From assembly GCA_900550315.1 (NCBI GenBank), contig URRK01000019.1, positions 1 to 14,135 on the forward strand: DNA of 14,135 nt, read 5' to 3'. The notes under the pieces were generated by a model, which did no database searches, was not told the DNA's origin, and saw only the letters and a program-made list of their open reading frames with translations. This document shows, in pieces, positions 1 to 7,033 of this stretch. This DNA is from an uncultured Oscillospiraceae bacterium (GTDB lineage: Bacteria; Bacillota; Clostridia; Oscillospirales; Acutalibacteraceae). A program made the translations under genes and the position numbers. The first letter of the stretch is position 1. The number at the start of each line of letters is the position of its first letter.

Positions 1-362
1 CGGCCGTTTCGGCCGCCGAGACCGACCTGGTTTTTGGTGTTGTTTTTGAGGAGTTGGGCGGCATTATTGCCTTGGTTGCCGCTTTGTGCTTTGTGGCGCT
101 GGGGGTTTACGCCTACCGGCTGGGCAAAAATGCGTCGTCACTTTTTTACACCTGCGGCGTTTGCACGGCGGCTGTTATGCTGCTGTTTCAATCGGCATTA
201 AATATTTTTGGCTCGTTAGACCTATTGCCCCTTACCGGTGTTACCTTAATTTTTGTTAGCTGCGGCGGCACCAGCGTAATTGCCGCGTGGTTAATGCTGG
301 CGTTTTTTAAGGCGGCCGAACTGGCGCACCCGCCGGTTGACGGATGGAGGGAGTACGAATGA
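1..362 (+). CDS. SEDS-family glycosyltransferase FtsW/RodA, C-terminal part (gene cut by window start)
   Basis: The reading frame is open from base 3 to the TGA at 360-362, giving about 119 residues with no start in the window. It begins with an ETDLVFGVVFEELGG stretch. Later it has LLPLTGVTLIFVSCGGTS, the well-known last extracellular loop and final helix region of FtsW/RodA proteins. Three hydrophobic segments alternate with short polar loops, as expected for the last helices of the ten-helix fold. SEDS proteins polymerise lipid II into glycan strands in the cytoplasmic membrane and work with a class B penicillin-binding protein. Such a gene follows directly here with a 4-base ATGA overlap, which supports a dedicated polymerase/transpeptidase pair. 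The fragment cannot tell FtsW (division) from RodA (elongation). Confidence 0.9.
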   Translation, partial: AVSAAETDLVFGVVFEELGGIIALVAALCFVALGVYAYRLGKNASSLFYTCGVCTAAVMLLFQSALNIFGSLDLLPLTGVTLIFVSCGGTSVIAAWLMLAFFKAAELAHPPVDGWREYE

Positions 363-1705
363 AAAAAGCGCTTTCCAGAACCTTTATTGTTTTAGCGGTT
401 ACCGCGCTGTTTGCCGGGGGATTACTGCTGTATTACATTAAATTAGGCTTTATGGGCGGCCGCTGGGCAACCTACCCCACTAACCGGCACCTTTACAGCA
501 ACGGGGAGCTAGTAAAGGCCGGCAGGGTAACCGACCGCGACGGCGTTGTTTTGGCCGCCACGGTAAACGGTAAACGCACCTACCATAAGAATTTAAAAAT
601 TCGCAAAGCCACCCTGCACGCGGTGGGCGATTCCAAGGGCAACATTTCTACCGGGGTGCAGGCGGCGTTTTTAAAGGAGCTTTGCGGGTACGACCCCTTA
701 AACGGGGTTTACAATGTTAGCGGAAAGGGGAACGATATTCAGCTGACCTTAAACAGCGGCCTGTGCGCCGCCGCTTTAACGCAGCTGGGCAGCGAGGCCG
801 GCACGGTTGGCGTTTACAACTACAAAACCGGCGAAATTGTTTGCATGGTAAGCACCCCCACCTACGACCCGCAAAGCTCGGTTGAGCCTACCGCAAAGGG
901 TGTTTATGTAAACCGGTTGCTTTCGGGTATTTACACGCCAGGCTCGGTTTTTAAGCTGGTTACCACCCTAAGCGCGTTAGAAAATTTAAAGGATGTGCAT
1001 ACCATGCAGTTTACCTGCCACCGCGGCGTAACGCTGCACAACGAGTGGCTTAGCTGCATGGGCAACCACGGTACGGTTGGAATTGAAAAGGCTTTGGTAG
1101 GCTCCTGCAACGCGTTTTTTTCGCAAACCGCGCTTAAAATTGGGCGGGAGAATTTAACCGCCACCGCCCAAAAGGTTGGGTTTAACAAAAAGCTTTCGGT
1201 AGATGGCATTGAGTGTGCGCAAAGCAGCTACCAGGTTGCCGGCTCAAACGATATTGACTTTGGCTGGTCGGGCATTGGCCAGTTTAACGATTTAATTAAC
1301 CCGCTGCAGTTTTTAAGCTTTGTTGGGGCCATTGCCAACGGCGGAGTAAGAACCATGCCGTACATGGTTCGCAGTATTCGCTCGCCCTCCGGCTTTCAGC
1401 TGCGGGGTGCCAAAACCGGAAACACCCGCCTAATGAGCAAGGAAAACAGCGAGCAGCTGCAGCAAATGATGCGTAAAAATGTAGTAGAAAATTACGGCGA
1501 CGCCAAATTTGCCGACCTAAAGGTTTGCGGCAAAACCGGCACGGCCGAGGTGGGTAAAAACGCCTCCCCTCACTCGCTATTTGCGGGGTTTTGCGCCAAC
1601 GAAAAGTACCCTTACGCGTTTATTGTGGTGGTAGAAAACGCCGGCTCGGGCAACGGCGCCGCGGTTAGAATTGCCGCCAATGTGCTGCGCAGCCTGGAAA
1701 ATTAA
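359..1705 (+). CDS. Class B penicillin-binding protein (D,D-transpeptidase), partner of the upstream SEDS protein
   Basis: A 448-residue bitopic membrane protein that cross-links peptidoglycan. Residues about 8-30 form one transmembrane anchor after a KK N-terminus. The short region to about residue 140 matches a reduced dimerisation domain with RVTDRDGVVLA. The transpeptidase domain has the three active-site motifs: S196-V-F-K199 (nucleophile and lysine), S249-C-N251, and K392-T-G-T. An ATG at 344 is in frame, but the ATG at 359 has GGAGGG seven bases upstream and overlaps the preceding stop, so it is preferred. The protein is shorter than the usual 550-700 residue FtsI/PBP2 and has no PASTA domains, resembling actinobacterial PbpA, which sits beside rodA. 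All catalytic residues are present, so it should be active. It probably ends the transcript that begins upstream of the window. Confidence 0.93.
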   Translation: MKKALSRTFIVLAVTALFAGGLLLYYIKLGFMGGRWATYPTNRHLYSNGELVKAGRVTDRDGVVLAATVNGKRTYHKNLKIRKATLHAVGDSKGNISTGVQAAFLKELCGYDPLNGVYNVSGKGNDIQLTLNSGLCAAALTQLGSEAGTVGVYNYKTGEIVCMVSTPTYDPQSSVEPTAKGVYVNRLLSGIYTPGSVFKLVTTLSALENLKDVHTMQFTCHRGVTLHNEWLSCMGNHGTVGIEKALVGSCNAFFSQTALKIGRENLTATAQKVGFNKKLSVDGIECAQSSYQVAGSNDIDFGWSGIGQFNDLINPLQFLSFVGAIANGGVRTMPYMVRSIRSPSGFQLRGAKTGNTRLMSKENSEQLQQMMRKNVVENYGDAKFADLKVCGKTGTAEVGKNASPHSLFAGFCANEKYPYAFIVVVENAGSGNGAAVRIAANVLRSLEN

Positions 1706-1715
1706 AATTTTAAAA

Positions 1716-1760
1716 TCAGCGCCCCGCCGGTAAGCTTTTTGGCGGGGCGCTGAAATTTTT
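1716..1760 (+). terminator. Rho-independent terminator after the PBP gene
   Basis: Twelve perfect base pairs, CAGCGCCCCGCC at 1717-1728 with GGCGGGGCGCTG at 1741-1752, enclose a 12-base loop and are followed by AAATTTTT. The stem starts 11 bases after the PBP stop codon. The left flank is A-rich, so the opposite strand also reads a T-rich tail, and the hairpin could stop transcription from both sides. Confidence 0.85.
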
Positions 1761-1788
1761 ACAAAAATATTGGTTCATTTTTTGGCAG

Positions 1789-1927
1789 TTGGCCGGGTTT
1801 GGCCGGTTGTTGGAACACCAAAGTGCCGCGCTGCGCTGCTATAGCGGCGTACCATTTGTAGGGAAATGGTCACGCCGGCGGCGTCAAACCGTTTGCTACT
1901 GCCCGCGCGGGCAACAAAAAACGGCTT
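1789..1927. repeat. Hairpin-rich intergenic stretch
   Basis: This 139-base piece holds several symmetrical elements in a row. Two copies of TTGGCCGG start at 1789 and 1799. A long hairpin follows: GGCGTACCATTT at 1846-1857 pairs with AAATGGT-c-ACGCC at 1864-1876, twelve pairs with one bulged C and a six-base loop. A perfect 12-base palindrome, GCCCGCGCGGGC, lies at 1901-1912. An open frame of about 80 codons crosses it on the plus strand but is rich in Arg and Gln, looks like no protein and has no ribosome binding site, so I treat the stretch as non-coding. It may be a dispersed palindromic repeat or part of the 3' end of the minus-strand membrane protein transcript. Confidence 0.4.
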
Positions 1928-1936
1928 TTAAACCGC
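1914..1936 (-). terminator. Possible weak terminator at the end of the membrane protein gene
   Basis: On the minus strand, CGGTT and AGCCG can form a five-pair stem including one G-T pair, overlapping the stop codon, and are followed by TTTTTTG. The stem is short, so the stronger hairpin at 1717-1752 may be the real end of the transcript. Confidence 0.3.
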
Positions 1937-2371
1937 TAATTTGGCGTTTTGGTAGGAGATTAAAATGTGGCAGGGCGCAAACAAAAGGGCGGCAGCGGTT
2001 AAAGGAACCGACCGTGAAAGTACCCCGCTGAATAAAAACAGCAGCGACGGAATAATAGAAAGCGCCAGCGCCCTAAAAATGCTGCTTTTTTTAAAGCAAA
2101 CGGCCCAAATAACGCAATAAAGCGTTACCAGCACGGCGTCTACCGCCAAATAGGCGCAAAACGCTTTGGGGCCGGCAAAGCCCCAATAGGTGTACGGAAT
2201 ATTAAAAATCATAAACCCAAAGCAGCCAAAACGGCCAATTTGCTCGGCGCTTTCTACCGCTTTATTGTGCCAGCTGTTTAAAAAGCCGTTTTTACACTTT
2301 AGTGCAAAAATTAGGTTGGGAACAAGAATAACGGCAACAAAAATAAGCCCGTAAAAATTAAACCATTGCAT
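1928..2371 (-). CDS. Conserved clostridial multi-pass membrane protein of unknown function
   Basis: A 147-residue hydrophobic protein with about four to five membrane segments, near residues 5-25, 46-64, 69-92, 98-118 and 123-142. Positive residues cluster in the short loops (KCKNG, CFKKSS). The EQIGRFGCFGFMIFNIP stretch and SLLFLFSGVLSRSV look like a small family seen in many Clostridia, for which I know no function. There is no signal peptide or enzymatic motif. A GTG at 2380 lies three codons upstream, but the ATG ending at 2371 has AAGGGG eight bases before it and is the better start. The gene lies just downstream of tRNA-Leu and its terminator, so it should have its own weak promoter or be read through. 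Confidence 0.75.
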   Translation of the reverse strand: MQWFNFYGLIFVAVILVPNLIFALKCKNGFLNSWHNKAVESAEQIGRFGCFGFMIFNIPYTYWGFAGPKAFCAYLAVDAVLVTLYCVIWAVCFKKSSIFRALALSIIPSLLFLFSGVLSRSVPLTAAALLFAPCHILISYQNAKLAV

Positions 2372-2420
2372 TTGCAGCACCCCTTTTATTTAAAAAATTG
2401 GTAAAGCAGAAAACCGGGAA

Positions 2421-2457
2421 TAAATAAAGCCCTAAAGGCGTAAACCTTTAGGGCTTT
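2421..2457 (-). terminator. Rho-independent terminator of tRNA-Leu
   Basis: GCCCTAAAGG at 2429-2438 and CCTTTAGGGC at 2445-2454 form ten perfect pairs around a six-base loop, extended by AAA/TTT. On the minus strand the stem directly follows the encoded CCA end of the tRNA and is followed by TTTATTTATT. Confidence 0.8.
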
Positions 2458-2543
2458 GGTGCCGGTGACCGGGGTCGAACCGGTACGGTGTCGCCACCAC
2501 TGGATTTTGAGTCCAGCACGTCTGCCAATTCCATCACACCGGC
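2457..2543 (-). tRNA. tRNA-Leu (anticodon CAA)
   Basis: The minus strand folds as a class II tRNA. The acceptor stem is GCCGGTG with CACCGGC, discriminator A and an encoded CCA (2457-2459). The anticodon stem CTGGA/TCCAG (2500-2516) encloses CTCAAAA, so the anticodon is CAA at 2507-2509, reading the leucine codon UUG. A long variable arm with GGTG/CACC and a T arm ACCGG-TTCGACC-CCGGT are present. The long variable arm and the anticodon both indicate leucine. It is a single-gene unit with its own promoter and terminator. Confidence 0.96.
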
Positions 2544-2557
2544 GAACTGACCTAACT

Positions 2558-2586
2558 ATTATACATGGTTTAGTTAGCAAAATCAA
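2558..2586 (-). promoter_or_regulatory. Sigma-70 type promoter of tRNA-Leu
   Basis: On the minus strand, TTGATT (2581-2586) and TATAAT (2558-2563) are separated by exactly 17 bases. Transcription would start near 2551, about eight bases before the mature tRNA 5' end. Confidence 0.85.
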
Positions 2587-2923
2587 TAGGTAAATTTAAA
2601 TTTTTTAAAAATAACTGCCGCTTGCACCGGTGTTTGGCCGTGGCGAGAATTGTTTTAAGTGTTTTTGCAAACGGCCAAGCGGGGCGTAAAAAATGCACGG
2701 CTTTGCGCAGCTTTTCTTTCTTTGGCCTGGGGCAGCCGTATTTTTGGCGGCCAAAACCGGCAGTGGCTCGGTAAAAGGTTAAATAATGATACTTTAAAAA
2801 TAAAGCGGTAAAAAACTGTGCCTTGAAATTTTAAAATTTGCTTTTATAATTAAATTACAATTAAATTGCAGCCGCCGGCACACCCAACTTTACGGGCGGC
2901 GGAAGAGTGTTGGGGGGATTTTT
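2587..2923. other. Regulatory gap between tRNA-Leu and the ADP-ribosylglycohydrolase gene
   Basis: No gene is visible here. The left half holds a nested inverted repeat: TTGGCCGT (2634-2641) pairs with ACGGCCAA (2671-2678), and outside it CCGCTTG (2618-2624) matches CAAGCGG (2676-2682). The small palindrome CACCGGTG lies between the left arms. The two pairings partly compete for the same right arm. The right half carries the promoter of the downstream gene. I see no riboswitch that I recognise. Confidence 0.5.
2823..2850 (+). promoter_or_regulatory. Sigma-70 type promoter of the ADP-ribosylglycohydrolase gene
   Basis: TTGAAA at 2823-2828 and TATAAT at 2845-2850 are 16 bases apart in a strongly AT-rich patch. 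This leaves a leader of about 65 bases before the GTG start at 2924, which is preceded by GGGGGG six bases upstream. Confidence 0.75.
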
Positions 2924-4741
2924 GTGAAAACGCTGACACAAAAGGAATTTTACGATAAGGTTTACGGCTGCTGGCTGGGCAAAAATGTTGGGGGTACGCT
3001 GGGCGGCCCGGTTGAGGGAAAAATGGAGCTGCTGAATTTAGATTTTTACCCTTGCGATTTTAACGGCGAGCCAATGGAAAACGACGATTTAGACCTGCAG
3101 CTGCTAAACCTGCACGCCGTAGAGCAATACGGGGTGCAGCTAAACGCCGACCATTTGGTGCAGGAGTGGCTGGCGCACGTGTTTTTTAACATGGATGAAT
3201 ACGGCCTGTTTACCGAAAATGCGCGCCGCGGCCTAAAGGCGCCTATTACCGGGGTTTATAATAACAAATTTACCCACTGCATGGGCTCGCCCATTCGGTC
3301 GGAAATTTGGGCGGTGCTGGCGGCCGGCATGCCGCAGGTTGCCGCTTATTACGCTTACCAGGACGCGGTAATTGACCATGCCGGCGGCGAGGGCGTTTAC
3401 GGTGAAGTTTTTTTGGCCGTTTTAGAGAGCCTTGCGTTTTTTGAAAGTGATGTTTTAACCTTAATTGAGCAGGCGCTCTTGTACATTCCAAAGCAAAGCG
3501 TTACGGCGCGGGCTATTTTAGATATTTTAGACCTGCACCGTAAGGGTCTTACTTGGCAGCAGGCAAGGCAGGAGCTGATTAACCGTTACGGAACCGATAA
3601 CTTTTGCTACGCCCCGCTGAATTTAGCCTTTATGGTTTTAGGGCTGCTTTACGGGCGCAATTTTTCGGAGCGGCTTTTAATTACCGTGAATTGCGGGTAT
3701 GACACCGATTGCACTGCCGCCACCGTTGGCGCCATACTGGGTATTTTGGGCGGCGCCAAGGCTATTGATGAAAAGTGGATCGCCCCGATTGGCAACGGCA
3801 TTAAGGTAAGCCCGCAGGTTACCGGCTTTAACGCCCCTAAAAATTTAAGAGAATTAACCGAGCGCTCGGTAAAGGCGCACCGCATTTTAAAAGCGTATTT
3901 TGAAAATTGCAGCGACCGCAGCATTTTTGCCGTAGACCCGGATATTTACACCGTTAAATACACCCTGCCGGCCGGCTCGGCCACGGGTTGGGATTTGCAA
4001 ATTACCCAGCAGTACGGCGAGCAGGACCCAACCATTGCCCCCGGTGGGGAGCGTACGGTGACCTTTACCGTTAAAAATTGCCGTACTGACGCATACAAGG
4101 GGGCGCTTTATTTGCAGCTGCCAAGCGGCTTTTTGGGCAATAAACGGCAGGAAATTTACCTGCAGCCGGGGCAAAGCTGCCAATACAGCGTTACCTTAAA
4201 AAACGGCGCCGAACCCCAAAGCAGCTACCCCTGCGCGCTGTGCGTAGAGCAGTTTGTTAAGAATTTGCTATGGCAGACCCAAAAAATTGAATTTTTCCTG
4301 CTGCCAACCAAAAACTGGCTGGTTGCCCAAAACGGTGGAAGCCCGCAGGCCTTGTGCTGTTCGGGCGACCGCATTGCTTTTGAAAAAGCCTTTACCCCGG
4401 CCGCCGGCGACCTTTTAACGGCCGAAACCGAGCTTTATTTGCCGCAGGGGGGCGAATTTCGCCTTATGGTACACACCCGGCAGCGGGCAACCCTTTTTGT
4501 AGACGGCCAAAAGATTTTTGAAAAACAGGGCGCGCCGTATTTACCCGCCTTTCACCGCCCCTGCCCCGACGCCAATTTGGCGCTGGCCGCCGGCAGCCAC
4601 CGGTTAAAAATTGCCGTAAACGTTGAAAAAGGCGGGGCCGAGCCGGTAGCTTTTCAAATTGTTGCGGCGCCAAAGGTGTTTGCCAACCGGCCGCTGCTGC
4701 TGCCGCAGGTAGGGGCTTTGTTTAACTTGCCAAAGCAATAA
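2924..4741 (+). CDS. ADP-ribosylglycohydrolase-fold protein with C-terminal beta-sandwich-like regions
   Basis: A 605-residue protein. Residues about 1-325 match the DraG/ARH family, which removes ADP-ribose or hydrolyses related N-glycosidic bonds using two magnesium ions. The opening YGCWLGKNVGGTLGGPVEGK is typical. Metal-site residues appear as E52-N-D54-D55-L-D57 and D260-T-D262-C-T264. The classic TDDT motif is thus NDDL, as in a subgroup whose substrate may not be ADP-ribosyl protein. From about residue 345 the sequence changes to beta-rich segments: one about 345-455 with an APGGERTVTFTVKN stretch like NEW3 or Ig-type domains, and one about 465-600 resembling galactose-binding or PA14-type modules. 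No signal peptide is seen, so the protein is probably cytoplasmic. It starts with GTG and is alone on its transcript. Family assignment is firm; substrate is unknown. Confidence 0.85.
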   Translation: MKTLTQKEFYDKVYGCWLGKNVGGTLGGPVEGKMELLNLDFYPCDFNGEPMENDDLDLQLLNLHAVEQYGVQLNADHLVQEWLAHVFFNMDEYGLFTENARRGLKAPITGVYNNKFTHCMGSPIRSEIWAVLAAGMPQVAAYYAYQDAVIDHAGGEGVYGEVFLAVLESLAFFESDVLTLIEQALLYIPKQSVTARAILDILDLHRKGLTWQQARQELINRYGTDNFCYAPLNLAFMVLGLLYGRNFSERLLITVNCGYDTDCTAATVGAILGILGGAKAIDEKWIAPIGNGIKVSPQVTGFNAPKNLRELTERSVKAHRILKAYFENCSDRSIFAVDPDIYTVKYTLPAGSATGWDLQITQQYGEQDPTIAPGGERTVTFTVKNCRTDAYKGALYLQLPSGFLGNKRQEIYLQPGQSCQYSVTLKNGAEPQSSYPCALCVEQFVKNLLWQTQKIEFFLLPTKNWLVAQNGGSPQALCCSGDRIAFEKAFTPAAGDLLTAETELYLPQGGEFRLMVHTRQRATLFVDGQKIFEKQGAPYLPAFHRPCPDANLALAAGSHRLKIAVNVEKGGAEPVAFQIVAAPKVFANRPLLLPQVGALFNLPKQ

Positions 4742-4770
4742 GGCTAAAAATTGTAATAAACCCCAAACGC

Positions 4771-4845
4771 CGCAGCCAAAGCCAAAAATTGCAAAAAACC
4801 TAAGACGCCCCGCAGCCAAAGGGTAAGTAACGGCTGCGGGGCGTT
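4771..4845 (-). terminator. Terminator between convergent genes, mainly for the minus-strand operon
   Basis: ACGCCCCGCAGCC (4805-4817) and GGCTGCGGGGCGT (4832-4844) form thirteen perfect pairs with a 14-base loop. On the minus strand the stem is followed by CTTAGGTTTTTTGCAATTTTT, a usable U-tract. On the plus strand the tail is poor in T, so ending of the 2924-4741 transcript here is less certain. CGCAGCCAAAG is repeated exactly 40 bases apart (4771 and 4811), so the right arm could instead pair with the upstream copy. Confidence 0.75.
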
Positions 4846-4943
4846 GTTCGTAAAGTAAAATTTTAGTTGTAAACCCCGGCAGGGGGAATTTAAGCGAAAC
4901 ACAAAAACGCACAAGCAAAAAATTAAAGGAACACGAAAGTGTT

Positions 4944-5969
4944 TTATTGCATGGCAGATTTATTAATTTGTTTTTCCAGCTCGGCAATTTGCTGCAGCAG
5001 CTCTTTGCGCTGCTGTTCGTAGGCGGATGTGCTTTTGTTGGCGCTTTTTTCAAGTTCGGCGCGGTAGTTTTTAAAGGCACTAAAGCTTTTTAGGGTTAGG
5101 TTTTTGTAGCTGCCGGCCGCCGCCTTTAACATTTTTTCGTACCGGGTTACCGAGCAGTTCAGGTTCGAATCGGTAATTTCCGGCGTTAAGCTCTGCACCG
5201 AAACGGCGGCTGCCTTGCCCCCGCTTGAAAGCTCGGAAAACAGCGAGCTAACCGTAGAGCCGTTATCAAAAATACGCTTAAAGCCCAGCACGGTAAAGCC
5301 GTTGTATTCGTTGTTTTCGGTGGTAATGGCTTCGTCGGATTTTGGAATAACCATGCCCTCAAAACCGCGGGCGCGCAGCGCGTTAATCACGGCTCCCTTA
5401 GAAAGCTCGCCGAGCGGCTGGTTAAAGTAATACATCTTGGGGCGGTCCATTTTTCGGTCGTCCATTTTTTTCAGCGTTTCGTCTATGTAGGTGGTCCAGG
5501 CTTTAAAGGCGGCGTCGTTCGAGGCCCCCTTGGCCAGCTCAATGCTGCTGTTGTCGCCCAGGGCGGTTTCCCATCCGGCGTTTTTTAAGGTTTGGTACTG
5601 GGCGGCCGTTAGCTGGTCGGCGTCGCCCGGCAGCTGGCCGTTGCAAAAGGCCAGCACCCCAACGGCACCGTATTTTTTTAGCAGCGGCAGCGCAAGGCTG
5701 CAAAGGGAACCATCGGTTTTTGTAAAAATTGGAATAATGCAGCTTTTGCCGGCAATTTCGGCAGCGTGGTCGGCCTCTAACTTTTTCAGCTTAGCCTGCA
5801 GGGCGTTTTTTTGGTTGGCCAGGGGTTGAATTTTTTGGGTCAGGCTGGCCGATTGCCGGTCGTTTTCGGCCGATTTATGCTGCTCTATGCGGTAGCAGCC
5901 AAACACAATGCCGGCTACCAGCAGGCAGCTAATTACAATAATTAAAATTCTTTTTTGTGCAAAGCTCAT
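4944..5969 (-). CDS. Membrane-anchored coiled-coil protein with degenerate polysaccharide-deacetylase (NodB-like) domain
   Basis: A 341-residue protein. Residues 8-25 form one membrane helix after a short basic N-terminus. Residues about 30-72 and 303-338 are rich in heptad-like Leu/Lys/Glu/Gln and look like coiled coils. Between them, about 76-300, the order of segments follows polysaccharide deacetylases: IIPIFTKTDGSLCSLALPLL in place of the ILTFDDG strand, LLKKYGAVGVLAF, LTAAQYQTLKNAGWE, then the position of the HSxxH motif. Only the second aspartate of the DD pair remains (D86), and the zinc histidines are replaced in GDNSSIEL, so the domain should be catalytically dead. It probably binds a cell-wall or surface glycan outside the membrane. 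The start ATG has AAAGGA seven bases upstream, and the gene begins 12 bases after the PHP gene stop, in the same operon. The deacetylase kinship is an inference. Confidence 0.7.
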   Translation of the reverse strand: MSFAQKRILIIVISCLLVAGIVFGCYRIEQHKSAENDRQSASLTQKIQPLANQKNALQAKLKKLEADHAAEIAGKSCIIPIFTKTDGSLCSLALPLLKKYGAVGVLAFCNGQLPGDADQLTAAQYQTLKNAGWETALGDNSSIELAKGASNDAAFKAWTTYIDETLKKMDDRKMDRPKMYYFNQPLGELSKGAVINALRARGFEGMVIPKSDEAITTENNEYNGFTVLGFKRIFDNGSTVSSLFSELSSGGKAAAVSVQSLTPEITDSNLNCSVTRYEKMLKAAAGSYKNLTLKSFSAFKNYRAELEKSANKSTSAYEQQRKELLQQIAELEKQINKSAMQ

Positions 5970-5981
5970 GTAAAGGTCCTT

Positions 5982-6695
5982 TCAGTTTCGCAGGGTATGA
6001 ATCAGGCACGCTGCGCTGTTTTCCTCTAAAAAAATCTGCTGTCCGGCGGCGCCAATATCCTGCAAATAGTGCGCGTCGGAGCTGGAAAGTATTTTGCAGT
6101 GGTTTAAGTGCGGGTGGGCTTTTTTTAAGGCCTCAAGGCAGCTTAGCTCCCGCAGCTCGGCTACCGTAAAGCCCGCCTGCGGCGGAATAAAGCCAAGGTT
6201 TGCCAGCAGCGCGTTGGCCGGTTTTTCAATGTGGGCGGGAAAAGCTACGCCGCCCAGCTCAAAAACCGGGCCGAAAACCGCGTCAAAGGGAATGGCGGTG
6301 GCGTTAATTAAAAGGTTGGACTCCTCGCCCAAAACGGCGTCAAATTCGTCCATATAACACTGGCGGCCAAAAATGGCCGGGTTGTTTTGAACCGGCAGCA
6401 GCTTTTCGTTTACAAAGGCCTGCCACTGCCCGGCGGCGCCGGCGCTTTCAAACAGGCAAACTACATGAACCTCTTCCTGCGTGGTCAGTTCCATGCCGTA
6501 AAGGGCGGTAATGCCAAAGCGGGCGGCCGCACGAACAAGGGGGGCGCAGTTGCCGGTGCTGTTGTGGTCGGTTAGGGCAATAATCTGCTGCCCCGCCACG
6601 CTGGCCATGCCGGCAATGTTGGCCGGGGTCATGTCCTCATCTCCACAGGGGGAAAGGCAGGAGTGCAGGTGTAAATCATAATGAAAGTACGGCAT
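5982..6695 (-). CDS. PHP-domain metal-dependent phosphoesterase
   Basis: A 237-residue protein of the polymerase-and-histidinol-phosphatase family, which hydrolyses phosphoesters with two or three bound metal ions. The metal residues are complete: H9-L-H11-S near the N-terminus, T-D43-H44-N, E69 in GMEL, H77, H155 in PAH, and D207-A-H209 near the C-terminus. Length and motif order fit stand-alone PHP proteins of the YciV/TrpH type, whose members include 3',5'-nucleotide phosphatases and small-RNA 5'-3' exonucleases. The exact substrate cannot be read from the sequence. The start codon lies two bases after the stop of the preceding gene with no clear ribosome binding site, so translational coupling is likely. 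Its place in the sensor operon suggests it turns over a nucleotide or RNA signal. Confidence 0.88.
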   Translation of the reverse strand: MPYFHYDLHLHSCLSPCGDEDMTPANIAGMASVAGQQIIALTDHNSTGNCAPLVRAAARFGITALYGMELTTQEEVHVVCLFESAGAAGQWQAFVNEKLLPVQNNPAIFGRQCYMDEFDAVLGEESNLLINATAIPFDAVFGPVFELGGVAFPAHIEKPANALLANLGFIPPQAGFTVAELRELSCLEALKKAHPHLNHCKILSSSDAHYLQDIGAAGQQIFLEENSAACLIHTLRN

Positions 6696-6697
6696 GG

Positions 6698-7024
6698 CTA
6701 CAGTGCCCGGTCTACCGCGCGGGCCGTTTCAAAAATCGGCGTTTCGCAGCAAAAAAGGTTTACGCCGTTTTCCTGTGCCTTTTTTACGGCAACCGGGTCT
6801 ACCGCGGCGCCCCCCGCAATAATAACGGCGCCAATTTCGGCCAGGCTGGCAACCGCAACCGCATTAACATTGCCCATAACGGTTACCCAGGCACAGCCGG
6901 CCGGCGCTTTGCCCATCACCAAGCTTAGCAGGTCGCAGCAGTACACGCCGGTAATATCTTTTTCGGGCTGCGGCAGGCAAACCGCTTTTACGCCGGGTAA
7001 ATTTTTAAGGTTGGTTGCTTTCAA
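6698..7024 (-). CDS. DRTGG-domain protein (second copy in the operon)
   Basis: A protein of about 108 residues made almost entirely of one DRTGG domain: ITGVYCCDLLSLVMG, WVTVMGNVNAVAVASLAEIG, then VIIAGGAAVDPVAVKKAQENG. The domain is named after conserved residues and is also found linked to CBS domains and phosphotransacetylases. Ligand binding is suspected but its function is not established. A GTG at 7033 in frame has the GG of the only purine run directly touching it. A TTG at 7024 has AAAGGGTGA five bases upstream and fits better, giving a start MKATNLKNL. The gene is followed by the PHP gene two bases later and preceded by a 210-base gap after the hydrogenase-like gene. Confidence 0.82.
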   Translation of the reverse strand: MKATNLKNLPGVKAVCLPQPEKDITGVYCCDLLSLVMGKAPAGCAWVTVMGNVNAVAVASLAEIGAVIIAGGAAVDPVAVKKAQENGVNLFCCETPIFETARAVDRAL

Positions 7025-7033
7025 TTCTCTCAC

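Noticed and set aside
344..358. Earlier in-frame ATG for the penicillin-binding protein.
   Set aside because: It overlaps the ribosome binding site GGAGGG, which is correctly spaced for the ATG at 359.
1412..1420. A first KTG triad at residue 352 of the penicillin-binding protein.
   Set aside because: It is not followed by T/S-A and lies too early. K392-TGTAEVG is the true active-site motif.
1789..2031. Open frame of about 80 codons on the plus strand.
   Set aside because: Its product is rich in Arg and Gln without any family likeness, it has no ribosome binding site, and it runs into the well-supported minus-strand membrane protein gene.
4604..5080. 158-codon minus-strand open frame spanning the convergent gene ends.
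   Set aside because: It overlaps the 3' ends of two well-supported genes and the terminator between them, and its sequence resembles no protein.
7025..7033. GTG start for the second DRTGG gene.
   Set aside because: No spacing remains between the purine run and the GTG, whereas the TTG at 7024 has an AAAGGGTGA site five bases upstream. The difference is only three codons.
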